NCBI GenBank assembly: GCA_001792895.1
Contig: MARA01000002.1
Coordinates: 2,914,001-2,978,000 of the forward strand
Direction: 5' to 3'
DNA from: Lentinus brumalis
Taxonomy: Eukaryota; Basidiomycota; Agaricomycetes; Polyporales; Polyporaceae
Length of the DNA stretch: 64,000 nucleotides
Of this stretch, positions 45,560-56,902 are shown piece after piece. The translations under genes were made by a program, and so were the position numbers. The notes under the pieces were generated by a model. The model ran no database searches. It was not told the DNA's origin and was given only the letters and a program-made list of their open reading frames with translations. Every line of letters begins with the position of its first letter. Within the stretch, counting starts at the first letter, position 1.

Positions 45560-46680
45560 GGCGAGCGAGCGTCCGAGGAGGTAAAGGAGAGGAAGCTGGG
45601 AGTCCGCGGCCGGGGCTCTGGGGAGGCGTAAAGGGCACAGTAGGTTTTTGACTGGCGACGAGCGACTGTGGTGTGGGACAGTGTACGTGTCCCAGCGAGG
45701 TCATCGAAGCTTCCACCTTCCACGGAAGCGAGTCCGGACACATACGCTGGGAGCGAAAAACCGGCGTGCACGTTGACCCAAAGAATAGAATGCCGTCGGA
45801 TAGCCTTGCGAGGCAATCGAGTAAACTAGCGAGTTGCCCGACGAGGACGCGCGGCGCAGGCTCTGCGTAACAACCCGCGGACAGGGGGCACCCGAGTGAG
45901 GTAGTTGAGTGTCCATGTACTCAGAAGGGAGCACGGGGACCGCCATCTACGCACGCGGGTGAGCAGCTGCAGGTCGTTCTGACAGGAAATTTTCTGAATA
46001 CATACGGCCTAATCCAAGGAAGTGCACCCGGGAGACTACGCAAGGCATCCCGGGGACACACCTGGGCCGGAGGGGGGTATGCGTTCTCAAAGCGGAAGCC
46101 CTCTTGCTCCCCGTAGTTGACCGCGTCTTCGGACCTGTCCCGGCTATTGGTAGTACGTCTGCATGTGCTGGAGCCAGTCAAGGATTATGTATTTCACTAG
46201 AGAAGCAACCACGACAAGGACATGGCTTCCTGCAAGCGCGAGCGCATCCGGGCAGTTCTGCAGGTCAGTTCGCTTGCATTCGCGGAATCATGGAGGCCGT
46301 CACCCACTCAAGTACGAGCTTGAACTTGCATTACACTGAAGCATAAGTTCGTTGCGAGAATGTCAGATGATGCTCCGCGGAGCCTTGCAGGAGGAGGGTG
46401 AGGGACGGAGCAAGTGGCGGTGGACTCGGTTCGAACCTAGACGACTGCCCAAAACGGAGCCGACAGCATCAGGCGCGCATGCAGCCACGTGCTCCGGATT
46501 TTCCAGCGAGACAGTTTCGCGCCCGGCGGCGACTGCTGCACTCAGGCTGCTCTCCGCTTGTCTTCTCGGTGCTTCAGTTCTGCAATGGCGGTCAGCGACT
46601 CCTTCACATTCTCGCTCTGTCCGCATTCTTACGCCTCCGCAGACCCGGTGTTCCTCCGCTCTCCGTACCTTCTCCAGGAC
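45560..46680. other. Divergent intergenic region, nothing firm
   Basis: This is 1.1 kb between the DUF6534 gene (-) and the bL12m gene (+). It should contain both promoters and perhaps the true first exon of bL12m (46.4-46.7 kb). No other gene is recognised. Confidence 0.5.
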
Positions 46681-47514
46681 ATGTCGCGCGACGACGCGGT
46701 CAGTCTCTACCAGCTATTGCGTGTCTCGTGTACCCGCTGACTTGGTGCATCGTAGCCCTCGGACGTTTACTGGTCCCTCACGATGCCTTGCGACTGAGGC
46801 TGCTGCATCCTCATCAACGTCTGCGCCTCCTCCACCAGCGGACCCGAAGCTCAACAAGATTGTCGACGAGATCTCCGGCCTGACCCTTCTCCAGGCTGCG
46901 GACCTCGTCACGCTCCTCAAGGTACGTATGCGTCCAATGCGTATCGTGCCGTGCGTATCGCTAAACCCCCATGCCTTCTGTGTAGTCGCGGCTGAACATC
47001 CAGGAGATTGCCATGCCCGCGGCGCCAGCAGCTGCACCTGCTGCCGCCCCCGCTGAGGAGAGCGAAGCGGTACGTCACATTCACATTCCAAATACAGTCA
47101 ATATCAGGAGTGAACATGCGGGACGCGCGCAACGTGTAGGAGAAGCCGAAGGAGAAGACCGTCTTCAACGTGAAGCTCGAGGCCTTCGACGCCGCCGCGA
47201 AGCCCAAGATCATCCGCGAGGTCAAGGCCATGGTCCCCAACCTCACGCTGATCGAGGTACGTGCCCCTGATTCCAGCTTCCTTTGCACGCTGCTCACGAC
47301 GATCCCCTTCTCTCTCCTCTCACCCGCGAATATCCCCCGCTCCTCCTCCCCGCGTGCCGTTTCCGCATCTGCGTCCGCCGGCCGCGCGCACGTCCAGGCA
47401 AAGAAGTTCGTCGAGTCGCTACCGCAGGTTCTCAAGGAGGGCCTGTCCAAGGAGGACGCCGAGAAGCTCAAAAAGACGTTCACCGACCTCGGCGCGACCG
47501 TCGCGCTCGAGTAA
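46681..47514 (+). CDS. MNP1: Mitochondrial ribosomal protein bL12m
   Basis: This is the mitochondrial L7/L12 stalk protein, which recruits translation factors to the ribosome. The mature part is unmistakable: KLNKIVDEISGLTLLQAADL, then after an intron SRLNIQEIAMPAAPAAAPA (Ala-rich hinge), EKPKEKTVFNVKLEAFDAAA, KPKIIREVKAMVPNLTLIEA and KKFVESLPQVLKEGLSKEDA, ending FTDLGATVALE at 47514. The presequence part includes RSPRTFTGPSRCLATEAAAS, with the expected Arg/Ser composition. The start is not settled: 46681 (MSRDDAVSLYQLL) is only a candidate and its phase to the next exon does not fit cleanly, so a first exon further upstream is possible. Confidence 0.88.
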
Positions 47515-48168
47515 GCGTCCCGCGCCGCGTGCCTGCCGCTGCTATGGCGGGCTCGAGTCCCGGTCCACGGACCATGGTGTCTGCATCCTACATCTACATT
47601 AATGGTCATACTACTGCCTCCACTCTCTGCGTGTGCGATCCCTCCCCGGTGCTCGGCCTCGTGCCGCTTCTGATACGCCGCTCCGGACACGAACAGAAGG
47701 AGAACAGTCCGGCCTTCCAGTTCGACTGTACAGCGTGAGACGTCGGGCATGGCAACGGCGAGCGAGGCACAGAACGGCGGCGCCGACGTTTCGCACAAAC
47801 CATCGGGGCTTCGATGCGAAAAGTAAAATGGGGACCTTACTTATGGGGACATTGTCCGTGACGACAGTACAGCGGATTATAGCAAGTTCATATACAGACG
47901 CAGGGCCAGTGCTCGGGGCAGCTACAGAAACAGCAGTGGAGCAGTCATGAATAGGGAGGACGGAAAAGGTAAGGCGGTAGGCTAATGGAGGATCAAGGAG
48001 AGAATGACATTAATGGGGGACGGTCACCGGAGAGCCGCGTCCATCGAGAGCGAGTAACAAGCAAAAAAGTAAAGAAGTGAAAGGGAAGAACGAGCGAGCG
48101 AGTGTTCCGCCTGCCACTGAGACCTGGAATCCGCCGGGCGTGCAGGCCGTCCTATCACCGCCGCATGC
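47515..48168. other. Convergent intergenic region, nothing recognised
   Basis: About 650 bases hold the 3' ends of bL12m (+) and NOT3 (-). Open frames here lack family features. Confidence 0.6.
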
Positions 48169-51100
48169 TCAGTCCTCCGAGAGGTAGCGGTACTCGAACC
48201 GGAAGTCGCTCTTCTTGCGCTGGCACCACGAGCCTTCCCAGTCGAAATAGACGTACACGCCCTGCTCGTACTCCTCCGTGATCGCCTGCGGCTCGGAGTG
48301 CCGCTGGAACCACGTCAGGTACTTCACGTGGAAGCGCCACGACTGCCGCTTGAGCTCCTTCGCAGCAAGGTACCTGTGACGACGGGAGAGGCGAGGCAGA
48401 TGTCAATTATGCGCGCGGGTAATAGGCGGTGTGGGCTAGACTCACTGCTGATACGTCCCCGGGTGGTAGTAGAACACGTAGAAGAGCGTCTCGACGTCTA
48501 GTTGCGAGAAGATGCCCGGGGTGCTGAGCAAAGGGTGCGGCACCTGCGGATAGTACGATGGCGTCTGGATGGGGTTCCGCGGCACATAGTACTTCGGCCT
48601 ACAACAAGGAAGTGGGTGAGTGAAGAATATTGAGGCATCGAGAGACCCTGTCACGCACTTCTCGGTGTCCTGCGGCTGCGGCATGCTCGAGTAGCTTCCC
48701 TGCAGTAGTTTGTGCACCTGGTCGAGGTTCGACATCCGGTGTGGCGCTATGCAACATAGCCTCGTTAGCATCCTTGCCACGCCACAGCGGTTCACAAAGT
48801 GAGTCACACAAAGCGAAGCACGCACCCTTCTGCTTCACACTCTCAAAGGACATCACCAAGTCCGCCAGTGAGCCCGGGAACGCGTTCGCCCGCGGCTGCT
48901 GCAGTGGTACGGGCAGCTGTGATGCTGCTGCTGCTGCTGCTGCTGCTGCTGACGGCGGACGAGCACCCACGGCGCTCTGCGCAACCTTCGCTGGCTCGTT
49001 GTTGAGCAGGACACCAGGTGGGAACTGTGGTTGTTGCTGCTGGGCCGGAGGAGGCATCGGTGACGCGCCCGCGGAAGCGCCTGGTGCTGCTGAGAATGCT
49101 TGTGCTTGCTGCGGTAATGGTGAAGGCGTAGGCGGTGACTGTACAGTTGCTGCCGATGCTACCGAGACTCCGTTGGTTTGTGGCGCGGACGACACCGATT
49201 CTTCTTGTGCGGGATGCTAGAGGGTTGATGGTTAAGCATGACATGGCATGTGGACGTAGCACGGTGGACACGCACCGGAACGCCTGGTGGTTGCAACGAT
49301 GTTGGCGACGATTGCGATGCTGGAAGTATACGTCATCAGTTAGGCGGCTCTTCCGCGGACAGATGAGAGAACCGAAGCCGGACCTTTCCGCGCTGCCGTG
49401 CGCAGTGGTGACGATGTTGCTGCAGGGGCGCCGATCGAACTGGGGATGGCGTCAAGTAGCGCAGGAGAGCCGTGAGCAGAATACAGGGAGTCGTCTGGCG
49501 GATAAGATACGGACGCGGCGGACGAGAGCATCGGACTTGTTACAGAAGGATGCGTTAGACTGGGTGATGAAGTCACAGCGGAACGTTGGTCTGTAGGTAT
49601 TGAACTCGACGGTGTCGCTGATGATGCCGACGGCGTTGGTGGTAGGGCCGATGTCTGCGCAGGAGGAGGTGCCGGTGCCTGTTGTGCCGGTGTGGTTGTT
49701 GGAGGTGCGACAGCTGCAGCAGCAACCTTCGCGTATCCTGATGGAGGATTTCGTGGAGGCGCAGGCGTCTTCACCATGCTTGCTACGGATTGCTGCGCAA
49801 AGTTCGCATGTGGTGGCGGTGGTGGTGGTTTCGCCGCTACGACGGCTGTTAGCGAGCCTGGAGCAATAGCAATCACTGACAACGCACGTTCTGCTGCTGC
49901 TATTGATTGCTCTATGAAGGCACCGATCAGGGTGATTCGGAACATGGAATCTCTACGACTCACTTCTTTGTTGCAATGTCGTCGCAGCTTTCTTCAAAAC
50001 TGGACTATCCCGTTTATTACTGCTTGCAACACTCTCCTCGTCATGCTTCTTCGCAGGTGTTCGTACAGGCAAGCCTACATAGTGGACCGTGAGACACGAA
50101 CGAGACAGCAGGAAACAGTCGACGCACCTTCGCTTGCCTCCTCCGAATCCTCGCTGTCGCTCTCATCGTGGGGGATTCGGAATTTCTCCTCCTCCTCATC
50201 GAGGTTGAGCTCGTCGTACACGCCTTCGTACTCATCGAAGTCCTCATCCTTCCCCGCACAGTGAGAAGAAAGGACGCGTATGCAAACGGTGGACTTACCA
50301 TATTACTCTCCACGAAGTACTTCACGTCGTCTTGGAGAGCAAGGACCTTGTCGGACGCCAGCGAGCCATTGTCCAATAGCCGTAGGATGATCTCCAGTCG
50401 GCTGATATGCCACTTTCTCCGCTCATTCAGCCTCTCGAGCGCCTCTAACCGCTCAGCCGCTGCGCCTCCAGACTTGTTCTTCTTCTTGCCACCGCCCTGC
50501 AGCGTCTCAATCTCTGCCTCGGCCGTCTCAACTTGTACCATGAGCTCATCCATCATCTGCTGCACCCAGCTCATGGTGTCGACCTTCTCCTGCTGCTTCG
50601 GGTCCAGCTTCGAAGCCTGAGTAAGGCCCTCTTTCGAGAACGCCTTCGTCTTCATCTCCTTCTCGCATGCTTTGAACTTCTCCATTTGCTGTATACGAAC
50701 ATGGCGTTACAGGAATGGGCAACAGCAGTCGGAAGGAGTGCGACCGAGAGGAGTGCGAACCGAACAAAGTGATCAGCACACAAAAGCCTTCACATGGCCA
50801 GGGCGCCGTCCTCTGCACGCGTCCACTTCCCACCAGGAGCACGCAGAGGCAGTCCAAACCAATTACGAGGGCATGTGGTGACGTGCTTACCGTCTCAATG
50901 AGCTTCCGGTTCTCGAGCAATGCCGACTTGTCCTTGATGTCATTGCTCGCGACCCATGTCTTGATTTGGTCGCGCAATCGTTGCAGTTTCTTGATCTGCG
51001 TCTTCAGGTCTGTCTCCTGCTTCTCCTTCTGTGTCTGGTTGGTGGACGCCTGCATCTTCTCGTATATGCTCTCGAAGAGCTCTACGCCCTCCGCGACCTT

Positions 51101-51202
51101 CTTCAGGGTCCGGTCGATCTCGGCTGTTTGAATCCTGCATCAGCCCCACTGGCGGTCGGAAGTTGAGGCGGAGACGTACTCTGCAGCTTTCGTGCAGCCA
51201 TG
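48169..51202 (-). CDS. NOT3: CCR4-NOT complex subunit Not3/Not5
   Basis: This scaffold subunit of the CCR4-NOT deadenylase complex acts in mRNA decay and transcription. The start at 51202 gives the short exon MAARKLQ, followed by the Not3 N-terminal coiled-coil domain: [60 protein letters not shown] and [21 protein letters not shown] long Ser/Pro/Ala/Gln-rich linker contains a poly-Ala tract. The C-terminal NOT box reads [67 protein letters not shown] and [20 protein letters not shown], ending EYRYLSED at 48169. Several introns are present. The order and the residues of the NOT box are complete. Confidence 0.95.
48923..48950 (-). repeat. CTG/CAG-type triplet run coding poly-Ala in NOT3
   Basis: This is a run of about nine GCT/CTG triplets. 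On the gene strand it reads as GCA codons and gives the Ala tract in the NOT3 linker. Its length may vary between strains. Confidence 0.85.
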
Positions 51203-53212
51203 GTGAAGTATTCGAGCCACAGGTACAGTCAGGGAGAAGGACAAGCGAGAGTTTCCAAAGCGCTGACCGTCGATGGGTCCTGTGTTTGTCCCCCAAATTA
51301 GGCTGTTCATCACGTGACTCGACACGAGGCTCGCACAACTCCTTGCTGGGCTTGCCCTCGAAGCCATCCACCGATCCAGCACACCTTTCTACGCCGCGCG
51401 GTCGGGCTTGGCTCTCGTTCGCAGCTGGTCTTCCTCAGAGACAGGGATATGGCCGCTCTGATACCGCCGGGTCGCACTGGCCCTACGATATCTGGCATAC
51501 GTACTCCGTGAACAACCGCTCCTCGCACATGCAGCTACTAGGGAATCCTGGGAACTCGCGCAGCAGGGGCATGCTTCCTGGTGGAGCGACGAGCTCTGCC
51601 ACTAGTACTCCTCTTCACTCTAAGTACTGGTCTCGGTGGTTGCGTCTTTGGAGTCATGGCCAATGGAACAGTTCGTTGCGACTCGCCGAACACCTCTACA
51701 AGACAGTCGTGGAGTCCCGCCGTCTGCCCATCCTGGAAAGCGAGGTTTGAACGCCTTTTTAATCCCGCACGTCTGTGCGCAGCGATCCTACCTGAAACGA
51801 AATTGCTCGCCGTCAGTCGCCGCCAGTTCCACCGCACCGTCGCATTTCTGCCGTCAACGGAGCGCACACTCGAGATTGAGCTACAAGGGCTGCTCAATTC
51901 TTCTGGACGCTGGACGCACTCAGCACTGCAAGCTCGTTGATGTCAGATGGAGGTGATGGCTACAAGCGACAGTAGCCGAACACCTCCTCACGCTCTCCTG
52001 GACTACTTACCAAGACGACCGCCTCGTCGCGCTGCGGGAGGAGCATCTCCTTGACGCAATGATGATGGAGCTCTTGCCGGGAGTGCGCGAGATGTACGAG
52101 CGTCGTCCTTCCGCGGCTTTTCTAGACTACTTGCTTAGCACGAGTGGCTGCTGCCTATCCTGGCGTGGTACTTATGTCTACGAAGTGTTCGAACCGGCCT
52201 GGTCGATACGGTACCGTTTTGTTGTTAGCGGGCGTTAATTACAGGATGGGGTGGGGTTCGGGGAGACCTAGCGTCTCCCGAAACCGGTGTTTCTCCTCCT
52301 CCTCAGTTCTGAGTTTGCGGCAGGCGCGACTCTAGTGATTTGTTGTCTGGCTCGACGTCTGTATCGCGTCCTATATACAGGCACTGTTGCGGACGTTGCC
52401 ATATAATACACGACCACAGCGCATGACGACACATGGGCATCGATCCTAGTACTGGTACCATCTGTACATCGAATACCGAGTCAATTATGCGGAGACGGTC
52501 GCCGTTGAACAGCATGCAGTGACACCCGTAGACCGGTTGCGCTGCGGAGAGTGAGAGCGCAGTTGGGTTGCCATGGAGAAAGGTAGGCGCAGATTGTGCA
52601 CACTGACTCCGAAGATGAGCTAGAAGTCGGTCCGAAGTCGCAGGCAATCAGGACGTGGTCTGGCAGTACTCGTCTGGTAGGAAGAGGTCCGAAGTTCGAA
52701 CTATGGGCTTGAGCATGACTGAGTCCGAGGATTTACGCGTTACGAGCGAGCAGCACGGGCACAGCCGGGCAGTGGCTTGCAGTGGTTGGCAGTGGACGGA
52801 GAGCGTGATGGGATCAGCGAAGCCGCCGTCGATCCTGACTGTGGACAGTGACAGAAAGCGTTCGCAACAGCTGTCATCGGCGAGGACGCGGGGTAGAGCA
52901 GCAGTTAGAGAGGCCGGAGAGTGTGGAGGATGGTGGGAGGAAGAAGAGGACGAGGAGCGTACCCTGGAACGCGGGCCACATCCGGGTATCGAGGATGGCG
53001 CTACGATGGGACCGCAGGCGGTGATTGGCCAGGGAGCCCCTTGATGTGCCAAATCGGGATGCGTAACAATTGGGTGCTATCCGTGGGAATGTTCACCATA
53101 GGGCGAAGAAGACGAGCGGGGCATGTCTCGCAGATAATACACCCTGCGGGTCCCCTTCTCGTCCCCTCCTTCTCCCTCACGCCTGTTCACGACCAGTCAC
53201 TATCCTTTCGCT
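51203..53212. other. 2 kb intergenic, one uncharacterised open frame
   Basis: This region lies between the starts of NOT3 (-) and BEM1 (+). No recognisable gene is seen. A plus-strand frame, open for about 87 codons without an ATG and ending at 52238, has protein-like composition (EHLLTLSWTTYQDDRLVALR, then EMYERRPSAAFLDYLL). Another frame around 51.6-51.75 kb reads LRLAEHLYKTVVESRRLPIL. They could be exons of a small unknown gene or a remnant. The last few hundred bases before 53213 are pyrimidine-rich, as expected for the BEM1 promoter. Confidence 0.4.
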
Positions 53213-55370
53213 ATGAAGTCCCTCCGCAAGTCATTGAATGGCAACAAAGACCACCACCATCACATCTCTACCCCCGCTCCCCTCCCTGCACTTTCTAAGC
53301 CGGCGACGGCGATCCAGCCTCCCAAGAAGGTCATCAAGGCAATCGGCTCCTACAAGTCCAATGCTCCCCAGGAGCTCTCCTTTGAGAAGGGCGACTTCTT
53401 CCATGTCCTGCACGATAACGGGGGACTGTGGTATGAGGCCCACAATCCCATGACCGGCTCCCGAGGTCTCGTTCCGTCGCACTTGTTCGAGGAATTTATA
53501 AAAGGCGCCGCTACGTGAGTCCGTTTAATTGCTGCCATGAACGCAATCAGCCAAACAAATCTCTAGACCTCGCTCTCCCAAACCCACTAGCCCATTCGAT
53601 CGCATGTCCAGTATATCCAGCGCCAAGTCGTCTCCAAACTCACCGAAGCTGAAGACATACTACGCCATCGTCCTCCATGACTTCAACGCCGAGCGCGCAG
53701 ACGAGCTCGACGCCAGGTCGGGCGATCCCATCACTGTCGTCGCGCAGTCCAATCGCGAATGGTTCGTGGCGAAGCCCATAGGCCGGCTCGGACGACCCGG
53801 CCTTATCCCAGTGTCGTTCGTCGAGATCCGAGACCCCGCCACAGGCAAAGCTGTCGAAGACGTGCTGGCCTTGATTGACAGTGGGGAGTTGCCTCGTGTA
53901 GAGGTCTGGAAGCGCGCCGTACTCAACTACAAGGCGAACAGTATCTCGTTGGGTGTCCTGGAAGACTCCCCATCACCGAGTTCGTCGGCGAGCTACAGAT
54001 CCTCTACCTCACCTATGGAGCCCGCGATCATGGTGCAGGGCGCGACTCCCTTGCCGGAGCAGTCAGAGCAACAGCAACCGCCACCCGACCCTCCTCGTGC
54101 CTCTCCTTCCACTCTGCTTCCGGAAGGTATCCTCCTCTCCGCCGAGATCAAGTCCTACCATTATGAGGCGGAGGAGTACTGGTTCCGTGTACACGCCATC
54201 TATCAGCCGTATGGCGATCGCTCACAGTCACTCCCGCCCGCAAAGGAGCTGGTCCTGTTCCGTTCCTACAACGATTTCTACGATTTCCAAGTCGAGCTGC
54301 TAGACACCTTCCCCTACGAGGCCGGACGCCCCGACACGAGCACGCGGGTACTGCCATACATGCCCGGGCCGGTCGACGTCGTTGACAACGAGATTACCCT
54401 CACCAGGCGAGACGAGCTGGACGAGTACCTTCACAAGCTCTGCGCGCTCAAGACCTACGCGCGATACGTCTTGGAACATACCCTCGTGCGCTCGTTCTGC
54501 TCTCTGAAGCCTGGAGACGGAGAAGTGAACGTCGAGCCACGGCGTGGCGAGATGGAGGCGCTACGCAAGTCCAGTCACGAAGACGAACGGCGGAGCTACG
54601 CCGATCCCAACGCTGCTGCCGATCGGATCTCTCGCTTGCGTGTGTCGCCGCACCCCGAGAACCGCCTAAGTGATGCTTCTCGATACGACGACGAGGATGC
54701 AGACCCAGCACCGCTCAATGGCGATTCTTACTATGCGAATGGGAAGACGCATGAGCACGAGCACGCCCGTTCGCAGTCCAGAACAGCCAATCATACACGT
54801 GCAGACTCACAGAATTCTTTCCGCCGACCCGCCGACTCTATCCCTCCACGATCACAGTCACCAGCTATCACTTCACAATCCTACTCCCGCGGACACTCCC
54901 CCGCTCCCAGCCGCGAGATTCCGCGAAGTCGCACTCCGCTCGAGATTGACCCTCACGAAGCGAACGTTGCATCACGTTCGTCTCTCTCGTCGTCACACGA
55001 CCCCTCTCCGGTCTCAATGCGCTCTTCACAAGCAGGCTCCGTGCATACTGCTGCCACGTCTGTATCTGGGCGGTCACGTTCTGCGTCGAACGCAGGATAC
55101 AACCCTCCTATCTCAGCGACGAACCCTAACGCGGCATTCCTGAAGATCAAGATCTTCGACCGTGTATCGGACGACCTCGTCGCCATTCGCGTACATCCCA
55201 AGGTGACCCATGCCCAGCTCATGGATAAGGTCCAGGCGCGACTCGGCGGGAACGTGCTCGCGCTTCGGTTCCGCGACAGCCTTAGCAACGAGTTCGTCCC
55301 ACTCGAGAGCGACGGCGATCTACGGGGATGGCTAGACAGCACCGACCGGCACGTTCTCTACGCGGAGTAG
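53213..55370 (+). CDS. BEM1: Bem1/Scd2 polarity scaffold (SH3-SH3-PX-PB1)
   Basis: Bem1 tethers Cdc42, its exchange factor and PAK kinase at sites of polarised growth; in filamentous fungi it also links to NADPH oxidase. The first exon (53213-53518) encodes MKSLRKSLNGN and the first SH3 domain (YKSNAPQELSFEKGDFFHVL, GLWYEAHNPMTGSRGLVPSH). A single intron follows, then a long exon with the second SH3 (YAIVLHDFNAERADELDARS, then GLIPVSFVEI), a PX domain (YWFRVHAIYQPYGDRSQSLP, LVLFRSYNDFYDFQVELLDT), a long Ser/His/Arg-rich disordered stretch and a C-terminal PB1 domain (FLKIKIFDRVSDDLVAIRVH, ending STDRHVLYAE). Domain order and length of about 690 residues match the family. Confidence 0.95.
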
Positions 55371-56902
55371 AGGCGGAGCCTTGACTGCGATGGGGGCGCT
55401 GCGGCGCCGCCGTTGGATTTGTGTCTATTTGGAAGGATTTATATCGTCGGCGCGCCGGCTTGGGTTTCTTCCTTGAAGCGGCATCGAACGCACATACGCT
55501 ATATATTGCCACACGCGCGTACATAATGGCTTCGATTTGTTCTGACTCTTGACATATATCACCCGTACCCATTCGTTGCTTGCGAACTATTTTATTAGCC
55601 TACGCTGTTTCTCTTCTGTAACCCTTTCGTTTTGCTCTTCGCTCTTCGTCTCCATCACGAGTAATGTTCCTTGACTCTGGCTCCTCTCACTAGGTTTGTG
55701 TGCCTCCTGTAGCACTCTGTACTTTCGATGCTCTGTACTTCCCGGTCTGACATCACTACCAACCACCTGCGACGCTCGAACTTTAGTTGGCAGTGTGTGC
55801 CGGCGTCCTCAATCGTTCCCAATACCCCTCTACGCGGCATGTGTACGCCCCATGGATGTCGATTGGAACCTTCGGTGATGTCAAGTGGCGGTGCAAGAGT
55901 GAGGTTCAAGTACGATCATACGATGACGCACTACAATGAGCTACAAGGTGAGTTAACCACCATGGCCCCGATAACTTGCGCACGACGCTCTTGTCTGCGC
56001 TGCACTACTTTGCTTCATCGGGTAGTGACACTTTGGCTCTGCATCACCTTCAACGATGTCGTCTACCTGACGAAGCTCATGGACCACTCTCATAATTGTA
56101 GCATCATTTAGCTGGTCGCGTATCGGGCACGTACGAGATTCCGTACACGAGTCATCACAGCAAGACCGTGACGTGTGCGAAGTAGGTACTTTATGGGTAG
56201 TTCTGACAGGAGGAGATAGCCTTCCAAACGGCCCTTCGCTCAGGCTATGCAAAGGTTGATATGTCTCCGCCCTCTGGCGTGGTCTGGCCTGGCCGTCACG
56301 CTCTCAATTGTACAACGGAGAAGGTCGCAATCTGGTGGGCCGTGGAAAGAACTATATGAACGGTGCACTTCATCTCTGCGTTGCCGTCTTGTATGAATAA
56401 CAGTTGTCACACTTCTGGCCGGAAGTATACATGAGACTCTCACTGAGATTTGACCTCCGGCCCCGGCTCATCTGAGGGTGCTAATCATGGGTTTCTCAGT
56501 GCAACACTTCAAAGCTTCACGGTGCAGTGTTCATCTGGCATCGCAGCGGATATGAGGTGAACGTGGCCAAGACATGTCAAGTGAATGACGACGCTGTCGC
56601 AGTCCCCAAACCTATGTGATCTTATTCGTGGGCGTGATTATTTAGCCTGTGTAACGTTGTGTAGGGCGTTGCGGAAATGCAACGACGTCCATGCCGCATG
56701 GGAACAACAGCGCTAAGTGACAAGTACTTGTACAGCAACCGCGCAAGCGCCAAGGGCCAGGCGTGCTGCAACCGCGTTGCAAGTCCCCACCACCATCCGT
56801 ACTCTTCCTACCCTATTCTCACAAATTCCACGTCCTCGCAGCATGCGCTAACCGCTCCCTACACTCTTTAATATTTGTCGGACTCTGCCACCTGCCGGAA
56901 AG
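55371..56902. other. Intergenic, nothing recognised
   Basis: About 1.5 kb separates BEM1 from the GAR-domain gene, both on the plus strand. No frame shows family features, and I see no tRNA or repeat. It presumably holds the BEM1 3' UTR and the promoter of the next gene. Confidence 0.55.

Noticed and set aside
48923..48950. Triplet run as an independent microsatellite
   Set aside because: It is coding, giving the Ala tract in the NOT3 linker.
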